Source: Aggregatimonas sangjinii
GTDB lineage: Bacteria > Bacteroidota > Bacteroidia > Flavobacteriales > Flavobacteriaceae
Length of the DNA: 64,000 nt
Assembly (NCBI RefSeq): GCF_005943945.1
Contig: NZ_CP040710.1
Location: forward strand, 1-64,000
Direction of reading: 5' to 3'
This document shows positions 8,126 through 17,355 of this stretch, in pieces. The notes under the pieces were generated by a model. The model saw only the letters and a list, made by a program, of their open reading frames with translations, ran no database searches and was not told where the DNA came from. The first letter of the stretch is position 1, and each line of letters begins with the position of its first letter. The position numbers and the translations under genes were made by a program.

Positions 8126-9022
8126 ATGGAAAATACTAAAAAGGTTCAAGTTCAAGTGCTCAATGCTTTCGTAAAGAACGGCTCAGGGGGTAATCCCGCC
8201 GGGGTAGTGCTCGATGCCGATGCATTGTCGGATAGCGAAAAGCTTCAAATTACCGCAAAAGTGGGGCTATCCGAAACCGCCTTCATTTCAAAATCGGAGA
8301 CGGCCGACTTTAAATTGGATTTCTTTACCCCGAACCGCCAAATAGCCCACTGTGGGCATGCGACCATCGCTGCATTTTCCTATCTCAACCAATTGGGATT
8401 GGTAAGCGGTAGCGCCAGTTCAAAAGAAACCATCGACGGGAATAGGGAAATCAAATTGGTGGGAGACCTCGCCTTTATGGAGCAACAAAAGCCGATATAT
8501 ACTGGTGTTGTAGATAGTGAAGTATTGATTTTAAAATCCCTCGGAATACAAAAATCGGATTTGATTCCCAATGCCCCTATCCTCATGGTCAACACCGGAA
8601 ATTCGTTTGTGATCGTACCGGTTAAAAATCTCGAAATTCTTAAGAATATACGGCCGAACCATACATTAATATCGGAGGTAAGCGAGACCTTTGACCTTAT
8701 CGGATTTTATGTTTTCGCTATGGAAAACCCGCTTTCCGATACCGATGTTGCCACGAGAATGTTCGCGCCTAGGTATGGCATTGAAGAAGAGTCTGGAACG
8801 GGAATGGCGGCGGGACCACTTGCGGCCTATCTCTATGATAAATTGAAAATCGAAAAATCAACATTTCATATCGGTCAAGGAACATTCATGCAAATACCTT
8901 CCCCTTCGTTGATAAAGGTTAAATTAATGCTCGAAAATGGCAAGATTATAGGCTTAATGGCCGGTGGTAAGGGACTACTACAGCGAAAATTTGAAGTTGA
9001 GATTGACGGTGCTAAATCGTAA
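8126..9022 (+). CDS. PhzF-family isomerase/epimerase-like protein
   Basis: Member of the PhzF/diaminopimelate-epimerase-like fold, 298 residues. Motifs are GNPAGVV (22-28), the candidate catalytic glutamate E50 in GLSETAF, HCGHAT (75-80), and the C-half glycine motif EEESGTGMAAGPLAAYL. PhzF itself isomerises dihydro-3-hydroxyanthranilate in phenazine synthesis, but no phenazine genes are nearby, so the substrate is unknown. Its 3' end overlaps the convergent Lrp-family gene by 11 bases. Confidence 0.88.
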   Translation: MENTKKVQVQVLNAFVKNGSGGNPAGVVLDADALSDSEKLQITAKVGLSETAFISKSETADFKLDFFTPNRQIAHCGHATIAAFSYLNQLGLVSGSASSKETIDGNREIKLVGDLAFMEQQKPIYTGVVDSEVLILKSLGIQKSDLIPNAPILMVNTGNSFVIVPVKNLEILKNIRPNHTLISEVSETFDLIGFYVFAMENPLSDTDVATRMFAPRYGIEEESGTGMAAGPLAAYLYDKLKIEKSTFHIGQGTFMQIPSPSLIKVKLMLENGKIIGLMAGGKGLLQRKFEVEIDGAKS

Positions 9023-9482
9023 TCTGTCGGTCTATTTGTTGGTCTAGGGAGATAAAGGTTTCGGTGCGGGACACGCCTTCAATTTGTTGGATATCCTTAT
9101 TGAGTACATGCATTAGATGTTCATTGTCCCGACACAGTACCTTGATAAGAATAGACCAATTGCCGGTCGTATAATGGCACTCCAACACCTCCGGAATTTT
9201 TTCCAGTTGTTTTACGGCAACGGGATTGCTCATCGCCTTATCCAAGTATATACCGATATAGGCCATGGTAGTGTACCCCATTATTTTTGGGTTGATGACG
9301 AATTTCGAACCCGCCAAAAGCCCAGAGGCTTCTAACTTTCGCAAACGCTGGTGAATGGCCGCCCCGGAGATACCGATATTCCTCGCGATTTCCAAAATGG
9401 GTTTTCGGGCGTCGGCCATTAAGAATCTTAGAATCTTCTTGTCGATACCATCGATTTTTACGTTTTTGAAATTGGATTTCAT
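9012..9482 (-). CDS. Lrp/AsnC-family transcriptional regulator
   Basis: A 156-residue feast/famine regulator: winged helix-turn-helix at about residues 10-65 (DGIDKKILRFLMADARK, then ISGAAIHQRLRKLEASGLL) and an effector-binding RAM domain at about 70-150 (MAYIGIYLDKA, then VLECHYTTGNWSILIKVLC). Such proteins bind amino acids and control amino-acid genes. It is transcribed next to the saccharopine dehydrogenase gene (same strand, upstream) and faces the PhzF gene; either could be a target, but no operator was identified. Confidence 0.92.
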   Translation of the reverse strand: MKSNFKNVKIDGIDKKILRFLMADARKPILEIARNIGISGAAIHQRLRKLEASGLLAGSKFVINPKIMGYTTMAYIGIYLDKAMSNPVAVKQLEKIPEVLECHYTTGNWSILIKVLCRDNEHLMHVLNKDIQQIEGVSRTETFISLDQQIDRQITI

Positions 9483-9584
9483 AGATAAGCTTTCATTTTT
9501 ACCATAAAAGTACGGAAGTTATACGGAATCGAAGTTTATGCACGGGGGTGTTAATCGAATGATGGCATTACTTCACACAGTTTT

Positions 9585-10958
9585 CTAACGCAATACAGAT
9601 TCCGTATTGTAACCTAAATAGGGCACCTCGATTTCCTTGAAAACCATACCATACTCCTGAAGTTCGCGGAGTATGGGTTCGTAGACCTCTTTTTGAAGCG
9701 GAATCTGAACGCCGGGCGTGGTTATTTTCTTTTTGAGGATGAGCAGAGTAGCAATGGCAACGGGTAAACCTACCGTTTTTGCCATGGCGGTATGGGTTCG
9801 TGTCTCCCCGAGTACGACCATGTTCGCATCGATCTGATGTTTTTTGCCCTGAAGCTCATAGCCGAATTTGTGGTACATGACGATCATGTCTTTTTCGTTG
9901 TCCTTTAACGTCCAACTCGCTTCTAGAATTTGTTGTAATGCCTGTGCCGGACTGGCGTTTTCGATGGTAATCGTCTTTTGTGAATCGAAAAGATTGAGTT
10001 CCACCAATTTCTCCCACATAATATCGTCTTGATCGATATTCAAGTAGTGTCTCAATTTCAACTCTACCGAATCGGTCGGGGAATAGGGCAAAAAGGAATT
10101 GGTAAAATCGCGGTAAGACATGCCTTTTGAGTTTTCGAGAACATAGGTGTCGTCGGTCATGCCCAATTCCACCAACATATTCCATGCCTTTGAAAATCCG
10201 ACCCTGCGCATGGTACCCCGATATAAGGTGAGTACGTCTTCGAGTCCGTACGCTTCCCGATAGTTGAGGGAGTCTCTGTTGGCATACCCTTCAAAACGAC
10301 CGTATCCTTCAATTTCGAAAAACTCCGTCCTGCGAAATAATTTATGGTAGGGAATGTATTTATATGTACCTTCCTGTAAGAATTTTGCGGCCCCTCCCTG
10401 TCCTGCCAACACCACATTTCTGGGATTCCAGGTAAACTTATAATTCCATAGGTTATCGTCGCTTTCAGGGGCGACCAAGCCTCCGGTAAACGATTCGAAC
10501 AACAAAATTTTACCTCCTTTTTCGCGAATACGGTCTAAAATCTGCATGGCGCTCATATGGTCGATGCCGGGATCCAGACCGATTTCATTCATAAAGACGA
10601 GTCCTTTTTTCTTCGCTTCTTCATCGAGGGTCTTGATTTCTTCGGATACATAGGAAGCCGTGACCAAGTGCTTTTCGAAGGCGATACAATCCCGGGCTAC
10701 TTTCATGTGCATTCTGGCAGGAAGCATAGAAACGACGATATCGCTCTGCTTTATGGCCGATTTGCGCTCTTCGTCCTCGAAAACATCAAGCCGAACGACG
10801 GTACAGGCGTCATGGTTTTTAATAGGTGAGGCGATTGCATCGGGATAAAGGTCGCCGATGGTAAGATGAAGATTTTCCGATGTCGATTTCTCTAAAAAAT
10901 AGTCGATCAAATAGGAGGTGGACTTGCCGGCGCCAACAATAAGTATTTTTCGGGACAT
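9585..10958 (-). CDS. Saccharopine dehydrogenase family protein (LYS9-like)
   Basis: NAD(P)-dependent oxidoreductase of the saccharopine dehydrogenase family, 457 residues. The start is set at MSRKILIVGAGKSTSYL, which opens directly with the dinucleotide-binding GxGxxS motif; the longer reading frame would run into the divergent DUF423 gene. Other features are DIVVSMLPARMHMKVA near residue 75, NEIGLDPGIDHM near 120 and ESFTGGLVAPESDDNLWNYK, matching the glutamate-forming enzyme that releases lysine and 2-oxoglutarate from saccharopine. In Bacteroidota the role may be lysine degradation; this is inferred. The Lrp-type regulator lies 102 bases downstream. Confidence 0.88.
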   Translation of the reverse strand: MSRKILIVGAGKSTSYLIDYFLEKSTSENLHLTIGDLYPDAIASPIKNHDACTVVRLDVFEDEERKSAIKQSDIVVSMLPARMHMKVARDCIAFEKHLVTASYVSEEIKTLDEEAKKKGLVFMNEIGLDPGIDHMSAMQILDRIREKGGKILLFESFTGGLVAPESDDNLWNYKFTWNPRNVVLAGQGGAAKFLQEGTYKYIPYHKLFRRTEFFEIEGYGRFEGYANRDSLNYREAYGLEDVLTLYRGTMRRVGFSKAWNMLVELGMTDDTYVLENSKGMSYRDFTNSFLPYSPTDSVELKLRHYLNIDQDDIMWEKLVELNLFDSQKTITIENASPAQALQQILEASWTLKDNEKDMIVMYHKFGYELQGKKHQIDANMVVLGETRTHTAMAKTVGLPVAIATLLILKKKITTPGVQIPLQKEVYEPILRELQEYGMVFKEIEVPYLGYNTESVLR

Positions 10959-11052
10959 GGTATCAATCGTATTTTCAAACATTAACTTTGTGCTAGAACG
11001 AAAGACGAAGGTATTGATTGTTATATTTATAAAAAAGTAGAACGTTAAAGTT

Positions 11053-11439
11053 ATGAACAAAACAATTTTTATGACAGGAATCATCCTTGGTGTCTTAGCG
11101 GTCATATTAGGGGCTTTTGGCGCGCACGGATTGGAAAAAGTATTGGATACCGATGCCATAGACACCTTCGAAACTGGGGTGACGTACCAAATGTATCATG
11201 CCTTACTGCTGTTGGTCTTAGGTGGTGTGATACCTATTCCCGAGCGTACAAAAAAAGTAGTCTACTATCTAATGACCCTAGGGGTGGTTTTGTTTTCTTT
11301 TTCGATTTATTTTTTGGCCACCAATGCCCTAACAGGATTCGATTTTAGAACCATCGGCTTCATTACTCCGATAGGGGGAACGCTTCTTATCGCAGGCTGG
11401 GGATGGTTGGGTCTCGGCTGTATTCGACATTTCAACTAA
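11053..11439 (+). CDS. DUF423 family membrane protein (YgdD-like)
   Basis: Small integral membrane protein of 128 residues with four hydrophobic segments (about 5-22, 46-62, 73-90, 99-122) and the DUF423 signature GAFGAHGLE (about 21-29) followed by FETGVTYQMYHALLLL. Function is unknown. It diverges from the saccharopine dehydrogenase gene across 94 bases and lies 68 bases upstream of pckA, which has its own -7 element. Confidence 0.88.
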   Translation: MNKTIFMTGIILGVLAVILGAFGAHGLEKVLDTDAIDTFETGVTYQMYHALLLLVLGGVIPIPERTKKVVYYLMTLGVVLFSFSIYFLATNALTGFDFRTIGFITPIGGTLLIAGWGWLGLGCIRHFN

Positions 11440-11478
11440 TAAATCCGCAAAATAGATAGGTAAAATATATATTTATGA

Positions 11479-11486
11479 TAATTTTG
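11479..11486 (+). promoter_or_regulatory. Probable -7 promoter element of pckA
   Basis: TAATTTTG is an exact match to TAnnTTTG and ends 21 bases before the pckA ATG. No clear -33 element. Confidence 0.5.
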
Positions 11487-11507
11487 CGGCATAAAAATAA
11501 CTCTTGA

Positions 11508-13124
11508 ATGAATAATTCGAAAAAAGCACCAACTACCGTCTCTTTGGCTTCCTACGGGATAACCCACCAGAACATCAACTATCAATTGCCTTCCAGTAAG
11601 CTGCATAAGATTACTTTGGAAATGGGCATGGGGAAGGAAGCCTCTTCGGGGGCTTTGGCTGTAAATACCGGGGAGTTTACCGGTAGATCCCCAAAAGATC
11701 GCTTTATCGTTAAAGACGAAACCACAGCTGAAAAGGTGTGGTGGGGCGATATCAATATCCCTTTCGAGCCTTCAAAGTTCGATGCGCTGTATGATAAGGT
11801 CATCGCATATTTGAATGACAAGGAATTATACGTACGCGACTGCTACGCCTGCGCCGACCATAATTACCGAATGGATATTCGGGTCATTAACGAGTACCCT
11901 TGGTCGAATATGTTCGCCTACAATATGTTCATTAGACCGACCGAGGAAGAGCTCAAGAATTTTAATGTTGAATGGACGGTCATCAACGCGCCTGGTTTTA
12001 TGGCCGATGCGGCAGTAGATGGCACGCGCCAGCATAACTTTGCGATTTTAAACTTTACTAGAAAAATAGCTCTTATCGGAGGTACGGGATACACCGGGGA
12101 AATTAAAAAGGGAATTTTTTCGGCCCTGAATTTTATTCTTCCCGTAGAAAAGAACACCCTACCGATGCACTGTTCATCGAATGTAGGCGAGAACGGGGAG
12201 ACAGCGATTTTCTTCGGACTTTCCGGAACGGGAAAAACAACCCTTTCTACCGATGCTTCCAGAAAACTTATCGGTGACGATGAGCATGGGTGGAACAACG
12301 AGAACGCCGTTTTTAATTTTGAGGGCGGCTGCTATGCCAAAGTTATCAACCTATCCCAGGAAAGCGAGCCCGAGATTTATGGAGCCATAAAAAAAGGCGC
12401 ATTGTTGGAAAATATTATAATGGACGAAAATGGGGTAGTTGATTTTGCCGATACCTCCATCACTCAAAATACAAGGGTCAGCTATCCGATTTACCATATT
12501 GATAATGTACAGCGGCCTTCCATAGGAAAGAATCCGAAAAACATCTTCTTTTTGACCGCCGATGCCTTCGGCGTTATACCTCCCATTTCAAAGTTGACAC
12601 CAAGTCAGGCAGCCTATCATTTTATCTCTGGTTATACAGCTAAGGTAGCAGGAACAGAGGCTGGGGTAAAAGAGCCTATTCCATCATTTTCGGCATGTTT
12701 TGGGGCACCTTTTATGCCTTTACATCCCGCAAAATATGCAGAGATGTTAAGTAAGAAGATGAAGGATAGCGGAGTGAACGTATGGCTGGTAAATACCGGT
12801 TGGACAGGGGGTCCCTACGGTGTTGGTACACGAATGAAATTGAAATATACCCGTGCCATGGTCAACGCAGTTTTGAATGGAGATTTAGGATTGTATTCCT
12901 ATGACGACTATCACATTCACTCGGTCTTCGGGGTAGCACAACCAAGGTCTTGCCCTGGTGTTCCTACCGATGTGCTGAGTCCGCGTACGACTTGGAACGA
13001 TGATAAGGCCTATTACACCACGGCTTTTAAACTGACCAACGCTTTTCGGGAAAACTTCAAACAGTTCGAGGCCTATGCCAGTGAGGAGATTCGTAGAGGC
13101 GGACCGCAACGATATGCCTTCTAA
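11508..13124 (+). CDS. pckA: Phosphoenolpyruvate carboxykinase (ATP)
   Basis: Converts oxaloacetate and ATP to phosphoenolpyruvate and CO2, the first committed step of gluconeogenesis. At 538 residues it has normal length for the ATP type. Motifs: TGRSPKDRF near 58-66, GGTGYTGEIKKGIF near 191-204 (substrate lysine region), the P-loop GLSGTGKTT at 237-245, LIGDDEHGW near 254-262, and FEGGCYAKVI near 271-280. It is monocistronic, ending at a long inverted repeat that probably terminates transcription from both sides. Confidence 0.97.
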   Translation: MNNSKKAPTTVSLASYGITHQNINYQLPSSKLHKITLEMGMGKEASSGALAVNTGEFTGRSPKDRFIVKDETTAEKVWWGDINIPFEPSKFDALYDKVIAYLNDKELYVRDCYACADHNYRMDIRVINEYPWSNMFAYNMFIRPTEEELKNFNVEWTVINAPGFMADAAVDGTRQHNFAILNFTRKIALIGGTGYTGEIKKGIFSALNFILPVEKNTLPMHCSSNVGENGETAIFFGLSGTGKTTLSTDASRKLIGDDEHGWNNENAVFNFEGGCYAKVINLSQESEPEIYGAIKKGALLENIIMDENGVVDFADTSITQNTRVSYPIYHIDNVQRPSIGKNPKNIFFLTADAFGVIPPISKLTPSQAAYHFISGYTAKVAGTEAGVKEPIPSFSACFGAPFMPLHPAKYAEMLSKKMKDSGVNVWLVNTGWTGGPYGVGTRMKLKYTRAMVNAVLNGDLGLYSYDDYHIHSVFGVAQPRSCPGVPTDVLSPRTTWNDDKAYYTTAFKLTNAFRENFKQFEAYASEEIRRGGPQRYAF

Positions 13125-13152
13125 CAAATTGATGAGCAATTGAAACCAATAG

Positions 13153-13290
13153 AAAAGAGGGTGTCTAAAAAGTACTTTCAGCCGTATTTGCGAAGCACGA
13201 AGCAGTCTGTAACTCGTTGGTATTGACAAACAGATTACTTCGTCTTGCTCGTAATGACGTTTGGGTTATACTTTTTAGACACCCTCTTTT
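13153..13290. repeat. 138-base nested palindromic repeat, probable bidirectional terminator
   Basis: Perfect 22-base inverted arms (13153-13174 and 13269-13290) are followed by a T run on the plus strand. They enclose an imperfect inner inverted repeat containing CGAAGCA and ACTTCG blocks (GAAGCAGTCTG on the left, CAGATTACTTCG on the right). It lies between the convergent genes pckA and hemD. The inner part resembles the repeat at 31387-31512, pointing to a dispersed palindromic family. Confidence 0.75.
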
Positions 13291-13313
13291 TTGGTAAAGA
13301 CAATATTTGTCTC

Positions 13314-14060
13314 TTATTTTTTATTCGCTTCGTTTATATATTTCTGCAGCGCCATGGTCATTGAAGGCGTATCCGGGGTCGGTGCCTTAATATCTATCCG
13401 CAGGCCGGCATCTGTTGCGGCATTTACCGTAGAATTGCCGAAAACCGCTATTCGCGTCTCCTTTTGGTCGAAATCAGGGAAGTTTTGCAATAAGGATTCA
13501 ATCCCCGATGGACTGAAAAAGACCAAAATATCGTAATAGACATCACGGAGGTCCGATAAATCGCTGATGACCGTTTTGTAGAAAATACCTCTGGTCCAAT
13601 TAACGCCCAATTTGTCCAAGGTTTCCGGAACAACAGGTTTTAAGGAGTCGGATGAGGGTAAGAGAAATTTTTCGTCTTTGTATTTTTTGAAAATACTCAC
13701 CATATCGGAAAAATTCATTTTCCCAACATAGATTTTACGCTTTCTATACACGACGTACTTCTGCAAATAATAAGCGACCGCTTCCGACTGACAGAAATAT
13801 TTCATACTGTCCGGTACTTTAAAACGCATTTCCTCGGCCAGCCTAAAATAATGATTTACCGCATTTCTGCTGGTAAGTATAATGGCAGTGTAGTTTTTGA
13901 GGTCTATCTTCTGCTGACGAACGTCCTTCGCATCTACGCCCTCTACATGAATAAAAGGTCGAAAATCTACTTTCACCTTCTCCTTGTCGATAAGCCTCGC
14001 ATACGGAGAATTTTCCATTTTCGGTTCTGGCTGAGATACCAAAATCGTCTTTACTTTCAT
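13314..14060 (-). CDS. hemD: Uroporphyrinogen-III synthase
   Basis: Cyclises hydroxymethylbilane to uroporphyrinogen III in haem synthesis. The start is set at MKVKTILVSQPEP, giving 248 residues; the family fold begins at this strand. Typical features are the N-terminal strand KTILVSQPEP, IILTSRNAVNHYFRLAEE, and the C-terminal FFSPSGIESLLQNFP with IAVFGNSTVNAATDAGLRID. Sequence conservation in this family is always low. It follows DUF4271 with a 5-base gap, an arrangement common in Flavobacteriia, so the two are probably cotranscribed. Confidence 0.88.
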   Translation of the reverse strand: MKVKTILVSQPEPKMENSPYARLIDKEKVKVDFRPFIHVEGVDAKDVRQQKIDLKNYTAIILTSRNAVNHYFRLAEEMRFKVPDSMKYFCQSEAVAYYLQKYVVYRKRKIYVGKMNFSDMVSIFKKYKDEKFLLPSSDSLKPVVPETLDKLGVNWTRGIFYKTVISDLSDLRDVYYDILVFFSPSGIESLLQNFPDFDQKETRIAVFGNSTVNAATDAGLRIDIKAPTPDTPSMTMALQKYINEANKK

Positions 14061-14065
14061 AGTTC

Positions 14066-14722
14066 TCAATGGTTTAGGTAGCTTCCTATGATGACTAAGG
14101 GTGCAATTTCGAGTGCGCAAAGGTACAAAATAAAATAGAAAAAATGGCTAGCGATGAATTTTTGATGATTCTGCAATGCCGCTGTCCAACCCATGACATT
14201 GATGGAAAGAATAAGCAAAATTGCTGCATAAACTATAATTTCCGAATCAGTAGCAACAAAAGACAATGCGATATTGGCCAAAAACATGATCAGGCCACTG
14301 TAATTCAGGTAGGAGAGCTTTTTAAATACGATTTCAGACAGTACTTTCGAGGATCCAAAAATAAAACCATTACCTAGTTGTAAGAGGATCTTTAGAATAA
14401 AAAAGGTCAGTACCGCTCCTGTGATGACCAGGAAAAGAGTGGGGTTTGCATCATTCGGCATTTGTAGGAGTACATTGCGTGCCAAAAACACGAAAAGCGA
14501 AAAATTTATAAGCTGAAAAATCGTAAAAAAGACGTGAAACCAATTCCCGAGCTTGTCTTTTTTATTGTACATGAAAATATACTTGTTGTTGAAAGGCAGT
14601 ATGATAAAGTTCAAGAATCGACTATAGAACATACTTTTCGCAATGACCACAAAAAGCAAACTAGCAAACAGCAAAATGGTTACCCAATCTATGGTATTCG
14701 AAGGTCTTAAGAGCGGCTCCAT
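14066..14722 (-). CDS. DUF4271 domain-containing membrane protein
   Basis: A 218-residue polytopic membrane protein with about six hydrophobic helices (roughly 14-28, 60-83, 97-116, 139-160, 163-181, 193-216). The N-terminus with DWVTILLFASLL and the SMFYSRF stretch fit DUF4271. It is found beside hemD in Flavobacteriia; its role is unknown. Its ATG overlaps the stop codon of the upstream GT39 gene by one base, indicating translational coupling. Confidence 0.85.
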   Translation of the reverse strand: MEPLLRPSNTIDWVTILLFASLLFVVIAKSMFYSRFLNFIILPFNNKYIFMYNKKDKLGNWFHVFFTIFQLINFSLFVFLARNVLLQMPNDANPTLFLVITGAVLTFFILKILLQLGNGFIFGSSKVLSEIVFKKLSYLNYSGLIMFLANIALSFVATDSEIIVYAAILLILSINVMGWTAALQNHQKFIASHFFYFILYLCALEIAPLVIIGSYLNH

Positions 14723-16389
14723 TAGTCTAGTTTTATGGTTTTCCCATTGAGCCCGAAACGCAAATCCTTTTCGGAGATGCTCAGCCTGAAATAATCGGGT
14801 GTTTTCGTTTTGGGCGGGGGTAACCTAAACGTAAAATTAGTGGTATCATTTGATTTGAGCACCGAAATATTTTCATCGGTGGCGCTCACATATATGGGAA
14901 TTACCTCTTGAAGTTGCTTGTAATCGTCAAGGTAACCCACGGCGAATTTTAGTTTCTGTAAATCGATGTCTTCGTCATACGGGTTGAAAATCTTTACAAG
15001 CCGTTCTTTTTCCGTATCCAACGAGAAAGCATCACCATCAACGATGCAGCGTAGTTTTCGAAACGATTCGAATTGATTGATGTAATGTCCAAAATAGGGC
15101 TTTCCTTTGGCGTTTTCGAAAGCAAGCTCGGCATTTTTGAGAAATGGTGATACGTAGTACACTTTTCTCAATTGTACATTACGTTCGCTATCATCGAGAG
15201 AGTATTGATTTTGTCTGTAATTGATGTTGTTCAATGAAAAAGAAGTGTTTCCGCTGTAATAGGCATACATCGGTGCAAGACGGTAGCTATTTTCGAAAAC
15301 AACCGGGGTATCGCCCACTTTGTCCTTGAGCTGTTGCACCCATTTTTTATTTCCGTGGCTTTCATAATAAATCGGGAAAAGGGGTTCAAACACAAGTCCC
15401 AGGCGCAGATAAAGCAAAATAACAATGTTTAGGATGCCCATGCGGTAAATCCATTTGCGACTGGTTTCGTCGGCCATCATATCCCTAAAGACCAAGATGA
15501 CCAACGGGATGCTCACTACGATAATCCATTGGGTTTGTACACGACGGTTAAAGCTTGAGATAAAAAAGAAAAGCAGTACCCCGTACGTCAAAAAAAGAAG
15601 GGCTTTGGTAAATACATCTTTCGACCTCGTGCGGAAAAGCGACCGGTAAATCCACGGGAACGTAAATCCGAATAAGGCAACCAAATTGACCAAAAAGCCC
15701 AAGGTGTATTTGTTGAAATCATAGGGGCCGTTCTTCCGTTCCGAAAGGTGGTACTTGATCGAGATAAAATCCTGCTCGTACAGCCATAAAAAATGAGGTG
15801 TATAGGCCAGCAAAGCGACTAGTACGGCCAACCAGGCATATGTATTCTTGAGTAATTTCAAATTGGAGAGCAGTACGAAAACGATGATCAGTACCGCATG
15901 GTATTTACTGTACATTAAAGCTGCCATGACCATACCAAGGGCAATGGCAAGGCCTATACCGGGCTTTTCCACAAAACGTTTGTAGACCAAGAGAAACAGG
16001 GCACAGAAAAAGAGCAGGGGTGTATCGGGCAAGGTAAGGAAACCATAGGCGTTCAATAAGGTCATCGAAAAGGCAAGTACTACGAAGTGGGTGGCGTACT
16101 TGTTTTTCTGAGGGTGGTCTATGGTTTTCCACAAGACCAGCAAAGTACCTACCGAAAGCAGGCAGCTTACAAATCGTACCCCGAGATGGCCTTCAAAAAT
16201 CAGACTGCTGAGTGCGATAAACCAAGCCACCATGGGCGGATGATCAAAATACCCGAACGTAATATTCCGAGCGTAGTGCCAATAATAGGCCTCATCGAAA
16301 ATCAACTCTGTAAAATACGCCTGCGTTACATTTAGAATGAAAATAGCGCCAAGCAGATAAAGCAGGGTTTTGGGAAGAGTTGAAGGCAT
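14722..16389 (-). CDS. GT39/ArnT-like membrane glycosyltransferase
   Basis: Polytopic GT-C glycosyltransferase of 555 residues that should use a polyprenyl-phosphate-linked sugar. The N-terminal loop holds the family acidic motif (IFDEAYYWHYA, then GYFDHPPMVAW at about 30-55), followed by about ten TM helices to residue ~345 and a soluble C-terminal domain of about 200 residues. ATG at 16389 is chosen over a GTG two codons upstream. It diverges from a polyprenol-phosphate mannosyltransferase gene, which could supply its lipid-linked donor (inference). The acceptor is unknown. Confidence 0.87.
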   Translation of the reverse strand: MPSTLPKTLLYLLGAIFILNVTQAYFTELIFDEAYYWHYARNITFGYFDHPPMVAWFIALSSLIFEGHLGVRFVSCLLSVGTLLVLWKTIDHPQKNKYATHFVVLAFSMTLLNAYGFLTLPDTPLLFFCALFLLVYKRFVEKPGIGLAIALGMVMAALMYSKYHAVLIIVFVLLSNLKLLKNTYAWLAVLVALLAYTPHFLWLYEQDFISIKYHLSERKNGPYDFNKYTLGFLVNLVALFGFTFPWIYRSLFRTRSKDVFTKALLFLTYGVLLFFFISSFNRRVQTQWIIVVSIPLVILVFRDMMADETSRKWIYRMGILNIVILLYLRLGLVFEPLFPIYYESHGNKKWVQQLKDKVGDTPVVFENSYRLAPMYAYYSGNTSFSLNNINYRQNQYSLDDSERNVQLRKVYYVSPFLKNAELAFENAKGKPYFGHYINQFESFRKLRCIVDGDAFSLDTEKERLVKIFNPYDEDIDLQKLKFAVGYLDDYKQLQEVIPIYVSATDENISVLKSNDTTNFTFRLPPPKTKTPDYFRLSISEKDLRFGLNGKTIKLD

Positions 16390-16480
16390 ATACACGATGA
16401 TTCAACGCAAAATTAAGGGTTATAGTTTTAAAAAAAGCATAAAACCCTTCAGGCGGACGTAGCGCAGTAGTTTAAAATAC

Positions 16481-16488
16481 TATTTTTG
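16481..16488 (+). promoter_or_regulatory. Possible -7 element upstream of the mannosyltransferase operon
   Basis: TATTTTTG fits TAnnTTTG exactly but lies about 140 bases before the chosen ATG, so it would imply a long 5' leader. Confidence 0.3.
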
Positions 16489-16527
16489 TCTACAGACTGT
16501 TTTGAAACAAGTTCAATATGTGATTAG

Positions 16528-16573
16528 TCCCGAAGCTCCGGGGTTATAGGCTGTTTATCCTACCGGACGGGCA
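16528..16573. repeat. Short palindromic repeat pair in the 5' leader
   Basis: TCCCGAAGCTCCGGGG (short stem) is followed by CCTACCGGACGGGCAGG. The second part resembles the CCTGCCTGACGGCAGG hairpin embedded in the repeat cluster at 35950-35965, suggesting a dispersed family. Confidence 0.4.
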
Positions 16574-16625
16574 GGAGAAAATGACGAACCTATTTTTAGA
16601 CAATCTTCCTAACACGCGAAAATCA

Positions 16626-17354
16626 ATGTCCGACAGCCTACTCATTATCCCCACTTACAACGAGATTGAGAATATTGAAGCAATCATCAAAGCTGTTTTT
16701 AAATTGAAAAAGGACTTTGATGTCTTGATTGTTGACGACAGTTCCCCGGATGGTACTTCGGCAAAGGTGACAGCAATGCAACTCGAGTTTCCCGATCGGC
16801 TTTTTCTTGAGGTTAGGGCAGGGAAAGGCGGTCTGGGAACGGCTTATATACACGGCTTTAAATGGGCGATCGAAAAGAAGTACGATTACATCTTTGAGAT
16901 GGATGCCGATTTTTCCCATAATCCCCCAGATTTGCTACGCTTGTATCGGGCGTGTAAAAACGGGGCGGACATGTCCGTAGGTTCGCGCTACAAAAAAGGG
17001 GTAAATGTGGTCAACTGGCCGCTGTACCGGGTGCTGTTATCGTATGGGGCCTCTTTTTACGTTAAAATGATAACCGGAATGCGGGTACACGACCCTACCG
17101 CCGGATTCGTTTGCTACCGAAGACATGTTTTGGAGTCGATAAGTCTAGATTCTGTGCGGTTCGTAGGCTATGCATTTCAAATCGAGATGAAGTTCAGGGC
17201 CTATTTACTGGATTTCAAGATCGAGGAAGTCTCGATTATCTTCCGGGATCGCGTTAAAGGTAAATCAAAGATGAGCGGGTCTATCGTAAAGGAAGCTATT
17301 TGGGGTGTGTTCGTGATGAAATTGCGTAGTATTTTTCAAAAAAATAGATTCTGA
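16626..17354 (+). CDS. Polyprenol monophosphomannose synthase-like GT2 glycosyltransferase
   Basis: Family 2 glycosyltransferase, 242 residues, of the Dpm1 type that moves mannose from GDP-mannose to polyprenyl phosphate at the cytoplasmic face. Motifs are IPTYNEIENIEAII at the N-terminus, DDSSPDGT near 35-42, and the metal-binding EMDADFSHNP near 93-102. No C-terminal TM helices are present, so this is the soluble DPM form. The start is set at MSDSLLIIPTYNE; the upstream extension lacks family similarity. It precedes the dihydroorotase gene by one base, so they are cotranscribed. Confidence 0.9.
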   Translation: MSDSLLIIPTYNEIENIEAIIKAVFKLKKDFDVLIVDDSSPDGTSAKVTAMQLEFPDRLFLEVRAGKGGLGTAYIHGFKWAIEKKYDYIFEMDADFSHNPPDLLRLYRACKNGADMSVGSRYKKGVNVVNWPLYRVLLSYGASFYVKMITGMRVHDPTAGFVCYRRHVLESISLDSVRFVGYAFQIEMKFRAYLLDFKIEEVSIIFRDRVKGKSKMSGSIVKEAIWGVFVMKLRSIFQKNRF

Positions 17355-17355
17355 T

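Noticed and set aside
8126-9022. Phenazine biosynthesis cluster suggested by PhzF
   Set aside because: No other phz genes nearby; PhzF-fold proteins are widespread and mostly unrelated to phenazines.
10959-11165. N-terminal extension of the saccharopine dehydrogenase frame
   Set aside because: Overlaps the divergent DUF423 gene, and the conserved GxGxxS strand starts exactly at the inner ATG (10958).
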